In this document: positions 24,133 through 33,520 of the stretch, one piece after another
Numbering within the stretch: the first letter of the stretch is position 1
How the letters are laid out: each line of letters opens with the position of its first letter
DNA from: Chloroflexota bacterium
Lineage (GTDB): Bacteria > Chloroflexota > Anaerolineae > JAAEKA01
Assembly: GCA_034717495.1 (NCBI GenBank)
Contig: JAYELL010000002.1
Span: 52,751 to 116,750 of the forward strand
DNA length: 64,000 bases
Reading direction: 5' to 3'
The notes under the pieces: model-generated
Databases searched by the model: none
Seen by the model: only the letters and a program-made list of their open reading frames with translations
What the model was told of the DNA's origin: nothing
Program-made: the position numbers and the translations under genes

Positions 24133-26214
24133 TTGAACAAACAAGACAACAACACAATTTGGTGGATCCTCGGCATCCTGGCAGCGGTTCTTTTTTGCTG
24201 CTGTCTATTCGTGGTCGCAACCAGCGGTATTATTTTTGGATTGAACGCGGTCAACGCACCGGAACCACCGGTCGTGCCCATTCCCACCATCGAAATAGAC
24301 GCTATTCCCGAATCGGGACAGTCGTCCTTGCCCACGGCGACCTGGCAGTCCAGTGGGACGGACCCGGCCATCGCGCCGCCGGCGCATCAGGGTCTGTCTG
24401 CCACTGAGAAAGCCCTGGCGGAAGCCGTGGTGCCAGCCCGTGACTTGCGACGCCTGGCCGAAGAAATGCGTGGCACCGGTCCGATTCCTGAAATCGTGCA
24501 CGAGTCGCCACCGGAATATTCGCTCGGCGAAAACGAGTCGTTCTGGGTGAGCAACAGCGACGACGTAGAGCATTTCCAGATAGATGCGGAGCTGGTTTAC
24601 GCCAACGATGTTCTCTACATCTGGATCGAGCAGGGCCTGCGGTATAATCTTGACGATATCATAACCTCGGCTGATAAGTTCGCCTACGAAACCTATCCCA
24701 CCAATCGGAATTTCTTTGGCAGTGAGTGGAGCCCAGGCATCGACAGCGATCCTCGACTCCATATCCTGCACTCGAATCAGCTCGGTGACACCATCGCAGG
24801 CTATTACAGTGGCGCTGATGAGGTAAGCAACAAGGCACAGCCATTCTCCAACGAGCGAGAAATGTTCTACATCCATCTTGGCAACGCCAAGCCCGACTCC
24901 GATTTCTACGATGGCGTATTAGCCCACGAGTTCCAACATATGATCCACTGGTACCAGGATAAAAACGAAAGCAGTTGGGTCAATGAGGGCATGAGCGAAC
25001 TCGCCAGCGAACTCAACGGCTACAGCCGCGGCGGCGCCGATCGGGTGTTCAGCCAGTTGCCCGATACCCAGCTCAACACCTGGAGTGACGACCCGGACGG
25101 TCGAACCGAACACTACGGCAACGCCTATCTCTTCGTCTCCTATTGGCTGGATCGATTCGGCAACGAGTTAACCCAGGCAGTGATCGCCAGCGATGCCAAT
25201 GGCATCGAGGGATTTGAGGAAGCGCTTGAGAACAGCGGCACCGGCCTTAGATTTGATGACGTGTTCGCGGACTGGGTGATTGCAAACCTGCTGAACGATA
25301 CCAGCCTGGCTGATGGCCGCTTCGGTTACGAACGGGACGAAATTGAGCCGATGGCCGTGGACGCACAACACCGCCGCTACCCCGTGCAGAGAGAATCTGA
25401 AGTTCACCAGTATGCGACCGATTATGTGAGATTGCGTGGCAGCGGTGATCTGGATGTGGATTTCCGTGGCGCAACCACTGCCCGGCTTGCCTCCACCAAT
25501 GCCCACGGTGGCGATTTTATGTGGTGGGCCAACCGGGTGGACGATTCCGATGCACGTTTGACCCGCGCTTTCGACCTGAGCGAGGTCGACCAGGCAACCT
25601 TACGGTTCTGGTCCTGGTACGATATCGAACACGATTGGGACTATGCCTATGTGATGGTCTCGGCCGATGATGGCAAGACCTGGACCCCGATGCAAACTGG
25701 CGAAACAACAGACACCAATCCCAATGGCAACAGTTTCGGCTGGGGAATCACAGGTTGTTCTGGCGATCCCGACAGCCAGGAAGCGGGCGATGACTGCAAT
25801 GCCAAATGGATCGAACAGATGGTTGACCTGACGCCCTACACAGGACAAGAGGTACTGGTGCGGTTCCAGTACATCACCGACGACGCGGTCACCTACCCGG
25901 GGTTTTTTATCGACGACATCAGCATTCCGGAGATCGGATATGAGTACGGTGCCGAAGATGGGGATGATAACTGGGTATCGGAGGGTTGGATTCGAACGGA
26001 CAATCAACTGCCACAGAGGTGGTTGATCCAGTTGATAGAGCTTCAAAGCGGTCAGGAACCGGTGCTGACACGCCTGGGCGTCGACGAAAATGGCGAGGGT
26101 CGTTGGCTGGTACCTGATTTGGGTCGCCGCAAGGATGCCATACTGGCGATCAGCGCCCTGGCACCCGTTACCACCGAGGTGGCGCCCTACGAATACACTA
26201 TCACTGAGCGCTAG
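24133..26214 (+). CDS. Membrane-anchored zinc metallopeptidase (immune inhibitor A/M6-like)
   Basis: 693 residues. An N-terminal membrane helix (about 8-32) anchors a large exposed part. HEFQHMIHW near residue 266 is the HExxH zinc motif, with NEGMSE about 18 residues later supplying a third ligand, as in gluzincins. The C-terminal ~170 residues (FDLSEVDQATLRFWSWYDIE, GFFIDDIS) match the jelly-roll domain found in M6 immune-inhibitor-A-type peptidases. A secreted protein-degrading role is likely. I chose TTG 24133, which has GGGAG eight bases before it; a TTG at 24118 is in frame but lacks a site. Its stop overlaps that of dnaE in the convergent CTAG at 26211-26214. Confidence 0.8.
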   Translation: MNKQDNNTIWWILGILAAVLFCCCLFVVATSGIIFGLNAVNAPEPPVVPIPTIEIDAIPESGQSSLPTATWQSSGTDPAIAPPAHQGLSATEKALAEAVVPARDLRRLAEEMRGTGPIPEIVHESPPEYSLGENESFWVSNSDDVEHFQIDAELVYANDVLYIWIEQGLRYNLDDIITSADKFAYETYPTNRNFFGSEWSPGIDSDPRLHILHSNQLGDTIAGYYSGADEVSNKAQPFSNEREMFYIHLGNAKPDSDFYDGVLAHEFQHMIHWYQDKNESSWVNEGMSELASELNGYSRGGADRVFSQLPDTQLNTWSDDPDGRTEHYGNAYLFVSYWLDRFGNELTQAVIASDANGIEGFEEALENSGTGLRFDDVFADWVIANLLNDTSLADGRFGYERDEIEPMAVDAQHRRYPVQRESEVHQYATDYVRLRGSGDLDVDFRGATTARLASTNAHGGDFMWWANRVDDSDARLTRAFDLSEVDQATLRFWSWYDIEHDWDYAYVMVSADDGKTWTPMQTGETTDTNPNGNSFGWGITGCSGDPDSQEAGDDCNAKWIEQMVDLTPYTGQEVLVRFQYITDDAVTYPGFFIDDISIPEIGYEYGAEDGDDNWVSEGWIRTDNQLPQRWLIQLIELQSGQEPVLTRLGVDENGEGRWLVPDLGRRKDAILAISALAPVTTEVAPYEYTITER

Positions 26215-29200
26215 CCGCGCCCTGGCTCCCGTATCTCCACATTGGACATTCCAAGACGGTTGGCTATCCGGTCCTCGAGCTCCGGTGTCACCGTAGTGCT
26301 GTTGTTGGGAAATTCCATCAATAACACTTCGCCATTCTTTCGAAGCACGACAGAAAAACGGTCTGGGCCAGGTCGCTCCTTCAATTGCTCGTAAACCCAG
26401 GTAAGAAGCCGTTTGTCTCGCTCAGCCACATGACTCCGTTGAATGGTGACCCGGATTTCCACCGGTTCACGGACCTGGACGGGCTCCGGAGGCAACGCAG
26501 ACCCGCCGTCGACAACCTGTTGCGTCGATTCTGCGGTTTCTTTCCTCTCTGTCGAAGACTGGTCAGGAATGATAGCCCCCTTGTCCGCAGAGTCATCCGC
26601 GCCTGCCTCAACTTTCCCGGCACCAGCGGAGAAGGTGGGTTGCCCCAATCCTGGACCCTCTTTAAGCCATTCAGGTTCTTCCGCAGCGAAGGGGCTCTGG
26701 TCGCTGCCTGTGCCCAGATCAGAAGTCAGATGGTCGCGCCCATTTCGCTCGACCCCTTGCCTGGATGACATGCCGCGAGCACCGTTACGGTCCTCAAACA
26801 CGGTCTGGATCCGCAAGTCAGCATAGGGGTCATCGCGCTCGTCCGAGGCGACAGCCCTCTCCAGGAAATCCTGGACATGCTCACACTGCACATTGACCTT
26901 TTCCGCCCGCTTTTCGGCTTTGCCCCGTATCAGGACAATTTTATCCACTTCCCACAGCGCTTTACTTTCCTCCCATATCTTCGGAAAGACGACCACATCA
27001 CACTGCCCTTGAAGGTCCTCAAGCGTAACGAACGCCATGCGGGCACCCTTCTTGGTGGTAATCTCATTCACTCTTACGACGTTTCCGGCCATCACGACGT
27101 TTTTGCCCGCATAGCTATCATCCAGGTCGCCACAGAAACAGGTAATCACGTCACTCACATCTGCTGCCATCTGTTGCAATGGATGGGAAGAGACAAAAAC
27201 CCCCAGAAGCTCCTTTTCCTCGACCAATCGTTGTTTGGGAGACATCGGCTCCACAGCAGACAGCTGAATCGTGAGCCCGCCGTCCGCGCCGTCGCCCGCG
27301 CCCAAAAGACCGAAGAGGTTGAGCTGGCCTGCTGCTGCTGCATCATGGTTCTGTTTGCTTACACCGATCATCTGGTCAAGAGCTTCCATTAGACAGGCAC
27401 GTTCGCCAAAATCGTCAAGGGCGCCTACTTTGATCAGACTCTCCAGTGGGCGCCGTCCCACCTTGCGAAGATCGACACGTTCGCAGAAATCATCCAGCGA
27501 CGTGAAAGCCCCCTTGCTCCCGCGAGCCTCCAGAAGGGCATTTACTGGTCCTTCGCCCACGTTTTTGATCGCCGCCAGACCATAGCGGATGGCAGCGCCC
27601 TCGGGCACGGGAAAGGGATAGCCGATGCGCGAATCCTTGCCGGAAGGTGGATGGACGCCTTCCGGCAATTTCTCCATCACGAAATCCATCCCGCTGGCAT
27701 TGATATCGGGAGCAAGGACCTCGATGCCCATGCGACGGGATTCGGTGATATAATAGGCGACCTTGTCGGTGTTATCGCGCTCGACAAGCAGCAACGCCGT
27801 CATGTACTCCAGCGGGTAGCGGGCCTTCAAATAGGCGGTCTCAACCGTAATGACCGCGTAATCTGCTGCATGGGCCCGGTTGAAACCGTAGCGAGCAAAG
27901 CCCATCAAGGCATCCCAGATAGCGTCCGATTCGGTGTGGGTCAGGCCAGATCGCTGTTTGGCACCCCTGGCGAAAATCTTTCGGTTTTCGACCAGCACCT
28001 TTTCCTTCTTTTTGCTGATCGCCCGGCGCACGAGATCGGCGTCACCGGCCGAGTATCCGGCGATGTCGGTCAGCAGCTGGATGACCTGTTCCTGGTACAC
28101 GCAGATGCCAAAGGTCTCGGCCAGGATCGGTTCCAGGGCCTCGTGGACATACACGGCCTCTTTCTCGCCGTGCATGACTGCGATGTAATCGGGAATGAAC
28201 TCAATGGGACCGGGACGATACAGGGAAATGGCGGCCACAATGTGGTTAAATTCCGTTGGCTGCATCTCAGCCACTGTCCGGCGCAGCCCGGCGCCCTCCA
28301 CCTGGAAGATTCCTGATACCTCACCACTTGAGAGCAACTGATAACTCACCGGGTCATCCAGCGGAATGTTTTCCAGAGTGAACTTTTCGCCGTGGCGTTC
28401 TTCGATTATCCTGGTAGCTTCCCGCATGATGGTAAGCGTGCGAAGACCCAGGAAATCAACCTTGAGCAAGCCAATCGATTCGCAGATGGGAAACTCGAAC
28501 TGGGTCACCGATTCTGTGATGACTGCCTTCTGGGGCCGCATCACAGGCAGGTACTCCACCAGCGGCTCATCGGTGACAATCACCGCCGCTGCATGGGTGG
28601 AGGCATGACGAGCCACCCCGTCCAGGGCACTGGCCGTATCGAGCAGATCCCGTATGTAGTCCTTGCTCTCATATTCGGCGACGAGCTCAGGGACAACCAG
28701 CTCCGGTTTTTCAGCGTCCTGGCCCAAGGCCTGGCTGAGAGTCACCGGTTTGCCCGGAACATTTGGAATGAGCTTGGCGACGCGGTCCACCTCGGGCAGA
28801 GGTATATCCAGGGCACGGCCTACATCGCGCACGGCAGCCCGGGCTTTCATTCGACCGAATGTCACGATCTGGGCTACGTGGTCGGCGCCGTACTTGTCGA
28901 TGGTATAGCGGATCATCTCTTCCCGTTGGTCGTCCGGGAAATCCAGGTCGAAGTCGGGCATGTTGACGCGGCCCGGGTTGAGAAACCGCTCGAAGACCAG
29001 GTTATTGGAAAGGGGATCGAGCCCTGTGATGCCGATGGCGTAGGCGACAATGGAGCCGGCGCCCGATCCGCGCACGTTGAACCAGATATCTCGTTCCCTG
29101 GCGTAATCGCAGAGATCGCCCACGATCAGGAAGTAGACATCAAAGCCCATGTCGTTGATGATTTTGAGCTCATGCTCCATACGGTCCCGCACATCGGTAT

Positions 29201-30182
29201 CATCTGCCCGTTGGCCGTAACGTTGTTGCAGACCCTTCTCAGTCAGATGGCGCAGATAGGTCTGATAGGTGAAGCCCTCCGGGATTTCAGTGTCGGGCAA
29301 GTGAAAGGAGCTGTCCTCCAGATCCACCTGGCACATCTCAGCGATGCGCAGAGTATTGGTGAAGGCACTTTCGGGAAGGGTCGCCAGGGGGCGGAAGAGA
29401 TCACGCATCTCCTGGCCCGTTTTCAGGTAGAAACTGCCACCGGGCATCCGCATTCGATCAGGCTGATTGACCAGTGAGGCGGTCTGCACACAGAGCAAGA
29501 CATCGTGGAATTTGTCATCGCCAGGCTCGACATAGTGGACATCGTTGCTAACCATCATGCCCACATCGTCCCGCTCGGCCCAGTCGATCAGCGTCCTGTT
29601 GACGTGCTGCAGAACCGGAATGTCGTGCTCCTGCAGTTCAATGAAGAAACGATCCTTGCCAAAGACGTCCAGGTACCAATGAAGACGATCCCGAGCTCGC
29701 TGTTCATCCGGTACTCGCCCCTTCTCGTTCGAAAGTAAGCTTGGCACCTCCCCGGCCAGGCAGCCGGTGGTGCAAATCAACCCCTCGCTGTGTTCGGCCA
29801 GGTAAGCCGCGTCGATGCGAGGCCGATAGTAGTACCCTTTCATCTGAGCGTCCGAGCATATCTTGAGCAGATTCTGGTAGCCGGTCTGGTTCTGCGCCAG
29901 GAGTAATAAGTGGTGCCGGAATCGATCTTTCTGGGGATCGCGCGCCTCCATCGACCTTCCCCATGGGGTCAGATAGGCCTCAACACCGATGACGGGATGA
30001 ATCTCCGCCTCTTTACAGGCCCGGAAAAAGGGTATCACCCCATGCATCGTACCATGATCGGTAAGGGCCAGCGCAGGTTGGCCCAGTTTTTTGGCGCGCT
30101 CAACCAGCTTGTCGACCAGGCCCAGGCCATCAAGCAGGGAAAACTCGGAATGAACGTGGAGGTGTACGAAGTCGTCAGTCAT
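26211..30182 (-). CDS. dnaE: DNA polymerase III alpha subunit
   Basis: 1323-residue replicative polymerase of the DnaE1 type. N-terminal PHP domain (HVHSEFSLLDG, LTDHGTMHG), the polymerase palm with GSGAGSIVAYAIGIT and PDFDLDFPD (catalytic Asp residues near 405), fingers, a helix-hairpin-helix region and an OB-fold near 1050 (VVMAGNVVRVNEITTKKG). Between the OB-fold and the C-terminal domain lie ~120 residues of low complexity (about 1125-1245) rich in Gly, Asp, Ser and Glu, longer than usual and probably disordered. ATG 30182 has no strong ribosome-binding site. The stop codon overlaps that of the convergent metallopeptidase gene. Confidence 0.96.
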   Translation of the reverse strand: MTDDFVHLHVHSEFSLLDGLGLVDKLVERAKKLGQPALALTDHGTMHGVIPFFRACKEAEIHPVIGVEAYLTPWGRSMEARDPQKDRFRHHLLLLAQNQTGYQNLLKICSDAQMKGYYYRPRIDAAYLAEHSEGLICTTGCLAGEVPSLLSNEKGRVPDEQRARDRLHWYLDVFGKDRFFIELQEHDIPVLQHVNRTLIDWAERDDVGMMVSNDVHYVEPGDDKFHDVLLCVQTASLVNQPDRMRMPGGSFYLKTGQEMRDLFRPLATLPESAFTNTLRIAEMCQVDLEDSSFHLPDTEIPEGFTYQTYLRHLTEKGLQQRYGQRADDTDVRDRMEHELKIINDMGFDVYFLIVGDLCDYARERDIWFNVRGSGAGSIVAYAIGITGLDPLSNNLVFERFLNPGRVNMPDFDLDFPDDQREEMIRYTIDKYGADHVAQIVTFGRMKARAAVRDVGRALDIPLPEVDRVAKLIPNVPGKPVTLSQALGQDAEKPELVVPELVAEYESKDYIRDLLDTASALDGVARHASTHAAAVIVTDEPLVEYLPVMRPQKAVITESVTQFEFPICESIGLLKVDFLGLRTLTIMREATRIIEERHGEKFTLENIPLDDPVSYQLLSSGEVSGIFQVEGAGLRRTVAEMQPTEFNHIVAAISLYRPGPIEFIPDYIAVMHGEKEAVYVHEALEPILAETFGICVYQEQVIQLLTDIAGYSAGDADLVRRAISKKKEKVLVENRKIFARGAKQRSGLTHTESDAIWDALMGFARYGFNRAHAADYAVITVETAYLKARYPLEYMTALLLVERDNTDKVAYYITESRRMGIEVLAPDINASGMDFVMEKLPEGVHPPSGKDSRIGYPFPVPEGAAIRYGLAAIKNVGEGPVNALLEARGSKGAFTSLDDFCERVDLRKVGRRPLESLIKVGALDDFGERACLMEALDQMIGVSKQNHDAAAAGQLNLFGLLGAGDGADGGLTIQLSAVEPMSPKQRLVEEKELLGVFVSSHPLQQMAADVSDVITCFCGDLDDSYAGKNVVMAGNVVRVNEITTKKGARMAFVTLEDLQGQCDVVVFPKIWEESKALWEVDKIVLIRGKAEKRAEKVNVQCEHVQDFLERAVASDERDDPYADLRIQTVFEDRNGARGMSSRQGVERNGRDHLTSDLGTGSDQSPFAAEEPEWLKEGPGLGQPTFSAGAGKVEAGADDSADKGAIIPDQSSTERKETAESTQQVVDGGSALPPEPVQVREPVEIRVTIQRSHVAERDKRLLTWVYEQLKERPGPDRFSVVLRKNGEVLLMEFPNNSTTVTPELEDRIANRLGMSNVEIREPGRG

Positions 30183-30286
30183 GGGCGTTCACTTTTTGGT
30201 TGGTTGACGGGAGTGTGTGACATCACGTGAGTAATGAAAGTCCTGCCGTTGACCCAAAGTCTCCCTGCAGGACATTGCTGCAGACG

Positions 30287-30292
30287 ATTATA
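30287..30292 (-). promoter_or_regulatory. dnaE: Candidate -10 box for dnaE
   Basis: On the minus strand TATAAT at 30287-30292 would give a ~100-base leader. The -35 region has no good match, so this is weak. Confidence 0.35.
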
Positions 30293-30459
30293 GCATGGAT
30301 GCCATGGGGATCGCCAGTTACCTTTTCCGTTATTGCCCCCCTATCGCGGATTTTAAGGTAAGTGATGTAAACGAACTGCTTGTAGTCGCCAGAGTCAACC
30401 AGGCCACGGAGGATCGTGGCTACGCCCCAGGGGAAGGACTCCAGTTCTTGTCGGGTGAC

Positions 30460-30592
30460 TCTCAAAACCCCTCCCCCAGCCCGTGCGCGGCCCCCAGAGC
30501 AACCGCGAAGGGCCACCGGCTCTGGGAGGGGAGAAGAAACCTCTCATCCTCCCAGGTTGGCAGTGGGCCGGGGAGTGGGTCAAAACACCAGG
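30460..30592. repeat. GC-rich intergenic repeat with 8-bp stem
   Basis: In the 410-base gap between dnaE and the next gene, CCCAGAGC (30493-30500) pairs with GCTCTGGG (30519-30526) within C-rich/G-rich flanks. The wording (CCCTCCCCCAGCCC, GGGAGGGGAGAAG) matches a common dispersed intergenic repeat that, when translated, gives GEG-VRG-like peptides. No gene is seen. Confidence 0.45.
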
Positions 30593-33250
30593 CTACTTCA
30601 GAATGATCGGCAGATACAACTTCCGCAGCGTGGGCGTGGCGGTTGGGGTTGGCCCAGGATTGGCCAGGACCTCCACCGAGCGAACAAAGGGATCGTGGAC
30701 ACCATCGTCGATGATCACCTCGTTGCTGATTGTCGTATTGTGTGGAATCACCGGCACCGGACCATGGACGCTGAACTGGAAAACCCGCGAATCTCCCGCT
30801 TCCAGAGAACCTTGCCAGCGAATTGCCCCAGCGGTGTCATCCCACCAGATACCGCCGATAGCACTTCCCGCCAGATAAGGCAAGGGTGGCACATCCACCA
30901 GAGTCACGTCGGAATCCCCGGGGCCGGCATTCTCCAGCACGATCGTATAGGTGATATCCTCAAAGTAGTCGACGACCTCCGGATCGGCGCTCTTGCTCGA
31001 CCCGGAGAGATCGGGAGCCAACACTGGCGTGCCCGTAGCCGTTGGGGTTGGCGTAAATGTCGGCGTATCGGTGGGTGTCGCGGTTGGGGTATGCGTTGGC
31101 GTCCTGGTTGGGGTATGCGTCGGTGTCGCGGTTGGTGTCTCAGTCGGCGTATGCGTCGGTGTCGCGGTTGGTGTCTCAGTCGGCGTATGCGTCGGGGTAG
31201 CCGTCGGCGTATGCGTCGGGGTGGCCGTCGGCGTATGGGTTTCGGTGGGTGTGGGCGTTGGAGTCTCGGTGGGAGCCCCGGGTGGCCGGAAACGAATGAT
31301 GGTACCATTCTCGCCCACCGCCCAGGCATTGTTTTCATTGAGGACCGAGATATCCTCCAGCTTGTCCTCCGTCGGGGACGTTTCCCAACCCCAGCCGCGG
31401 TCGTTGTAACGCAGGATCAACCCGTTTTCACCGACCGCCCATCCCAGGCTTTCACTTTCCATCTTTACGCCAAGCAGGGTTACGCTGGTGGGACTTCCCC
31501 AGCGAAGCCATTCACCTTCCTTGTAGCGCACGATCACGCCATCCTCGCCCGCTGCCCATCCCGCGTCGGGTGAGACCATCGCGACGTCGTAGAGATCGCT
31601 CGTTGTCGGCGAATCGACGGCGGTCCATTCGCTGCCGTCGTAGTGCCAGATAATCCCATGCTGTCCTACGATCCAGCCGTCATCCCCGGCGATCATGTCG
31701 ATGGCCAGTCCTCCCCCCGAGGTCGTGGGGCTGGTGGCCGTTGCCCAGCCAGTGCCATCATAATGCAGGATCTCACCACCTGTTCCGACCATCCAGCTAT
31801 CCTCCTGCGACACGCTATCGACATCAAAAAGCCACTCCTGGCTGGGGCTGGTTTCGGTCTGCCACGCATCGGTTTCATACTTCCAGATGGTGCCATCCTT
31901 GCCGACAGCCCAGCCGGATTCAGGCGAAACCATGTCGATGCCGAAGAGATCATCGCTTCCAGGCGCATCGTTGTTTACCCAGGCATCGTTCTCGTACTGG
32001 AGAATCGTGCCGGTTTTCCCGGCTATCCACCCCTCACCAGCACTCAGCATATCGATGCTTCTCAGGTGATTGCTGGTTCCCGATCCCACGGTGCTCCAGT
32101 AGCTGCCGGGAGGATCCTGCGGTGACCAGGAGGTATCATCCAGGAAAAGATCGATGTAGTGTTCTTCCCCGTGGTAAGTCTCTTCCCCAACCATTACCAG
32201 CCAGGAGTCCTGGCGGCCACCGGTGTCGTCATCGGTCAAGGCGAAGTTGAGGCCGATAACCCGGCCGGTTTCCAGTGTGCCCAGCACCAGCGATTTGTCG
32301 ACAGCCATTTCCACCACATAGCCCGCTGCCTGGCCGGTAGGGCGCACACTGACCTCGACCCCATCCACCGGCGCGTAACCGAAATCCTTGAACTCCCCAT
32401 CCGCTGCTACCACAAGTTGGTGGTCATCTTCGTTGTTCCCAACATCGTCGTTGGCACCGTCCAGCGAAATCGTGATCGAATCGTCGCGCCAGATCTCATC
32501 GCCATCGACCATGAAAATGTCATCGGTGACCTCTATCGCAAAATAGAGCTTTTGACTGTCCCATCCAGCGCGCATCGTGCCGCTCAGGTCAGCTGGTGTA
32601 GGCACTTCGCCCCAGACGTAGCTTGCATTTTCGGCATCCAGATATATCGATGGGTTGCTTGACCAGTCATTGAGCAATCCATCGATAGTCGGGGGCGAAG
32701 TGAAGTGAGGGGCCGGGTATTCGGGCGTTACCGTCACAATATACTCGCCCGTGTTGTCGTTAATCAAAGCATCCCCTACAGCAAAGGTTAGGGGACCGCC
32801 CGGCGCCTCGATGGTAAACGAATAGACATGATCATCTCGGTAAGCAGGAATCGGGTCAACAAACCTATCGGCAGGGCCGTCGTTGATCCAGAGCGTCCAG
32901 TTGAACCACGCAGTGGGATGAACCGGCGGGATCGGGTTCCCCGCGTTATCGGTATAGATGTAAAACGCGTCGGAGTAACTTGTCGCGTTTGCCTGACCAA
33001 CCCCAGACACGGTGACGCGAACCCTGCCAGAGTAGGACAGGCTGGTCTGTGTTCCCACAGTGCCATCGGCAAAGGGTACAACGATCGTCTCGCTGTCTAC
33101 GTGCCTTGATTCCTGAGGATTCCCATGGTACGCCTCCGTTACTTTGACGTTATCGTTCGGCAGGTTGGCTGTGCCACTTGAGCCAAAGGCCAACGGACTG
33201 ATACTCACAAGAAGTGCAACAACAATGAAAATGTAGATGGACCGCCGCAT
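30593..33250 (-). CDS. Secreted CBM9-like / YCF48-like repeat protein with DUF11 and LYLPIILK tail
   Basis: 885 residues from ATG 33250 (GGAGGGA upstream). Signal peptide at 1-24. An Ig-like N-terminal part is followed by a CBM9-like domain (PPTIDGLLNDW, FAIEVTDD). Next come about nine degenerate repeats of the type GW-VG-G-I--Y-W (about 360-610), resembling YCF48/HCF136-type beta-propeller blades. A ~90-residue TPT/TPTH linker leads to a DUF11-like domain (SADPEVVDYFEDITYTIVLEN). It ends LYLPIILK, a C-terminal tail that recurs in secreted Chloroflexota proteins. Probably a surface protein for carbohydrate or cell contact; the exact function is unknown. DNA of the linker contains near-perfect 36-bp tandem repeats (about 31085-31245). 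Confidence 0.8.
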   Translation of the reverse strand: MRRSIYIFIVVALLVSISPLAFGSSGTANLPNDNVKVTEAYHGNPQESRHVDSETIVVPFADGTVGTQTSLSYSGRVRVTVSGVGQANATSYSDAFYIYTDNAGNPIPPVHPTAWFNWTLWINDGPADRFVDPIPAYRDDHVYSFTIEAPGGPLTFAVGDALINDNTGEYIVTVTPEYPAPHFTSPPTIDGLLNDWSSNPSIYLDAENASYVWGEVPTPADLSGTMRAGWDSQKLYFAIEVTDDIFMVDGDEIWRDDSITISLDGANDDVGNNEDDHQLVVAADGEFKDFGYAPVDGVEVSVRPTGQAAGYVVEMAVDKSLVLGTLETGRVIGLNFALTDDDTGGRQDSWLVMVGEETYHGEEHYIDLFLDDTSWSPQDPPGSYWSTVGSGTSNHLRSIDMLSAGEGWIAGKTGTILQYENDAWVNNDAPGSDDLFGIDMVSPESGWAVGKDGTIWKYETDAWQTETSPSQEWLFDVDSVSQEDSWMVGTGGEILHYDGTGWATATSPTTSGGGLAIDMIAGDDGWIVGQHGIIWHYDGSEWTAVDSPTTSDLYDVAMVSPDAGWAAGEDGVIVRYKEGEWLRWGSPTSVTLLGVKMESESLGWAVGENGLILRYNDRGWGWETSPTEDKLEDISVLNENNAWAVGENGTIIRFRPPGAPTETPTPTPTETHTPTATPTHTPTATPTHTPTETPTATPTHTPTETPTATPTHTPTRTPTHTPTATPTDTPTFTPTPTATGTPVLAPDLSGSSKSADPEVVDYFEDITYTIVLENAGPGDSDVTLVDVPPLPYLAGSAIGGIWWDDTAGAIRWQGSLEAGDSRVFQFSVHGPVPVIPHNTTISNEVIIDDGVHDPFVRSVEVLANPGPTPTATPTLRKLYLPIILK

Positions 33251-33520
33251 GAATCCCTCCAATCCTGGTACAAAACGAGCATTCGTCGGCACTGGCTTTC
33301 GGGTTGTCCCCCAGAGACCTCGGTGAGCGAAAGGCTCGCCGACGCGCTGAGCCACCCTGCAGGAATCAGCCAGTGATCAAGGACTCCCTCCTTACATTAC
33401 CATGATATGCGACAATCCTCATGCTGAATATGATCCAGATCATATCTGCAGATAACAGTTTGTTCATAATTGTCCTCCCCCGGCGCTCCAGTCCAGGCTG
33501 CGACGCCCAGGGCTACTCGA

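Noticed and set aside
28392..29477. 361-residue open frame antisense to dnaE
   Set aside because: Shadow of dnaE; the DnaE motifs on the other strand are unambiguous.
33255..33375. Possible c-di-GMP (GEMM-I) riboswitch in the leader of the secreted protein (minus-strand GGGGGAC...AAAGCCA)
   Set aside because: The essential upstream AAACC tetraloop-receptor side and the spacing of the GEMM core are absent; only a few words match.
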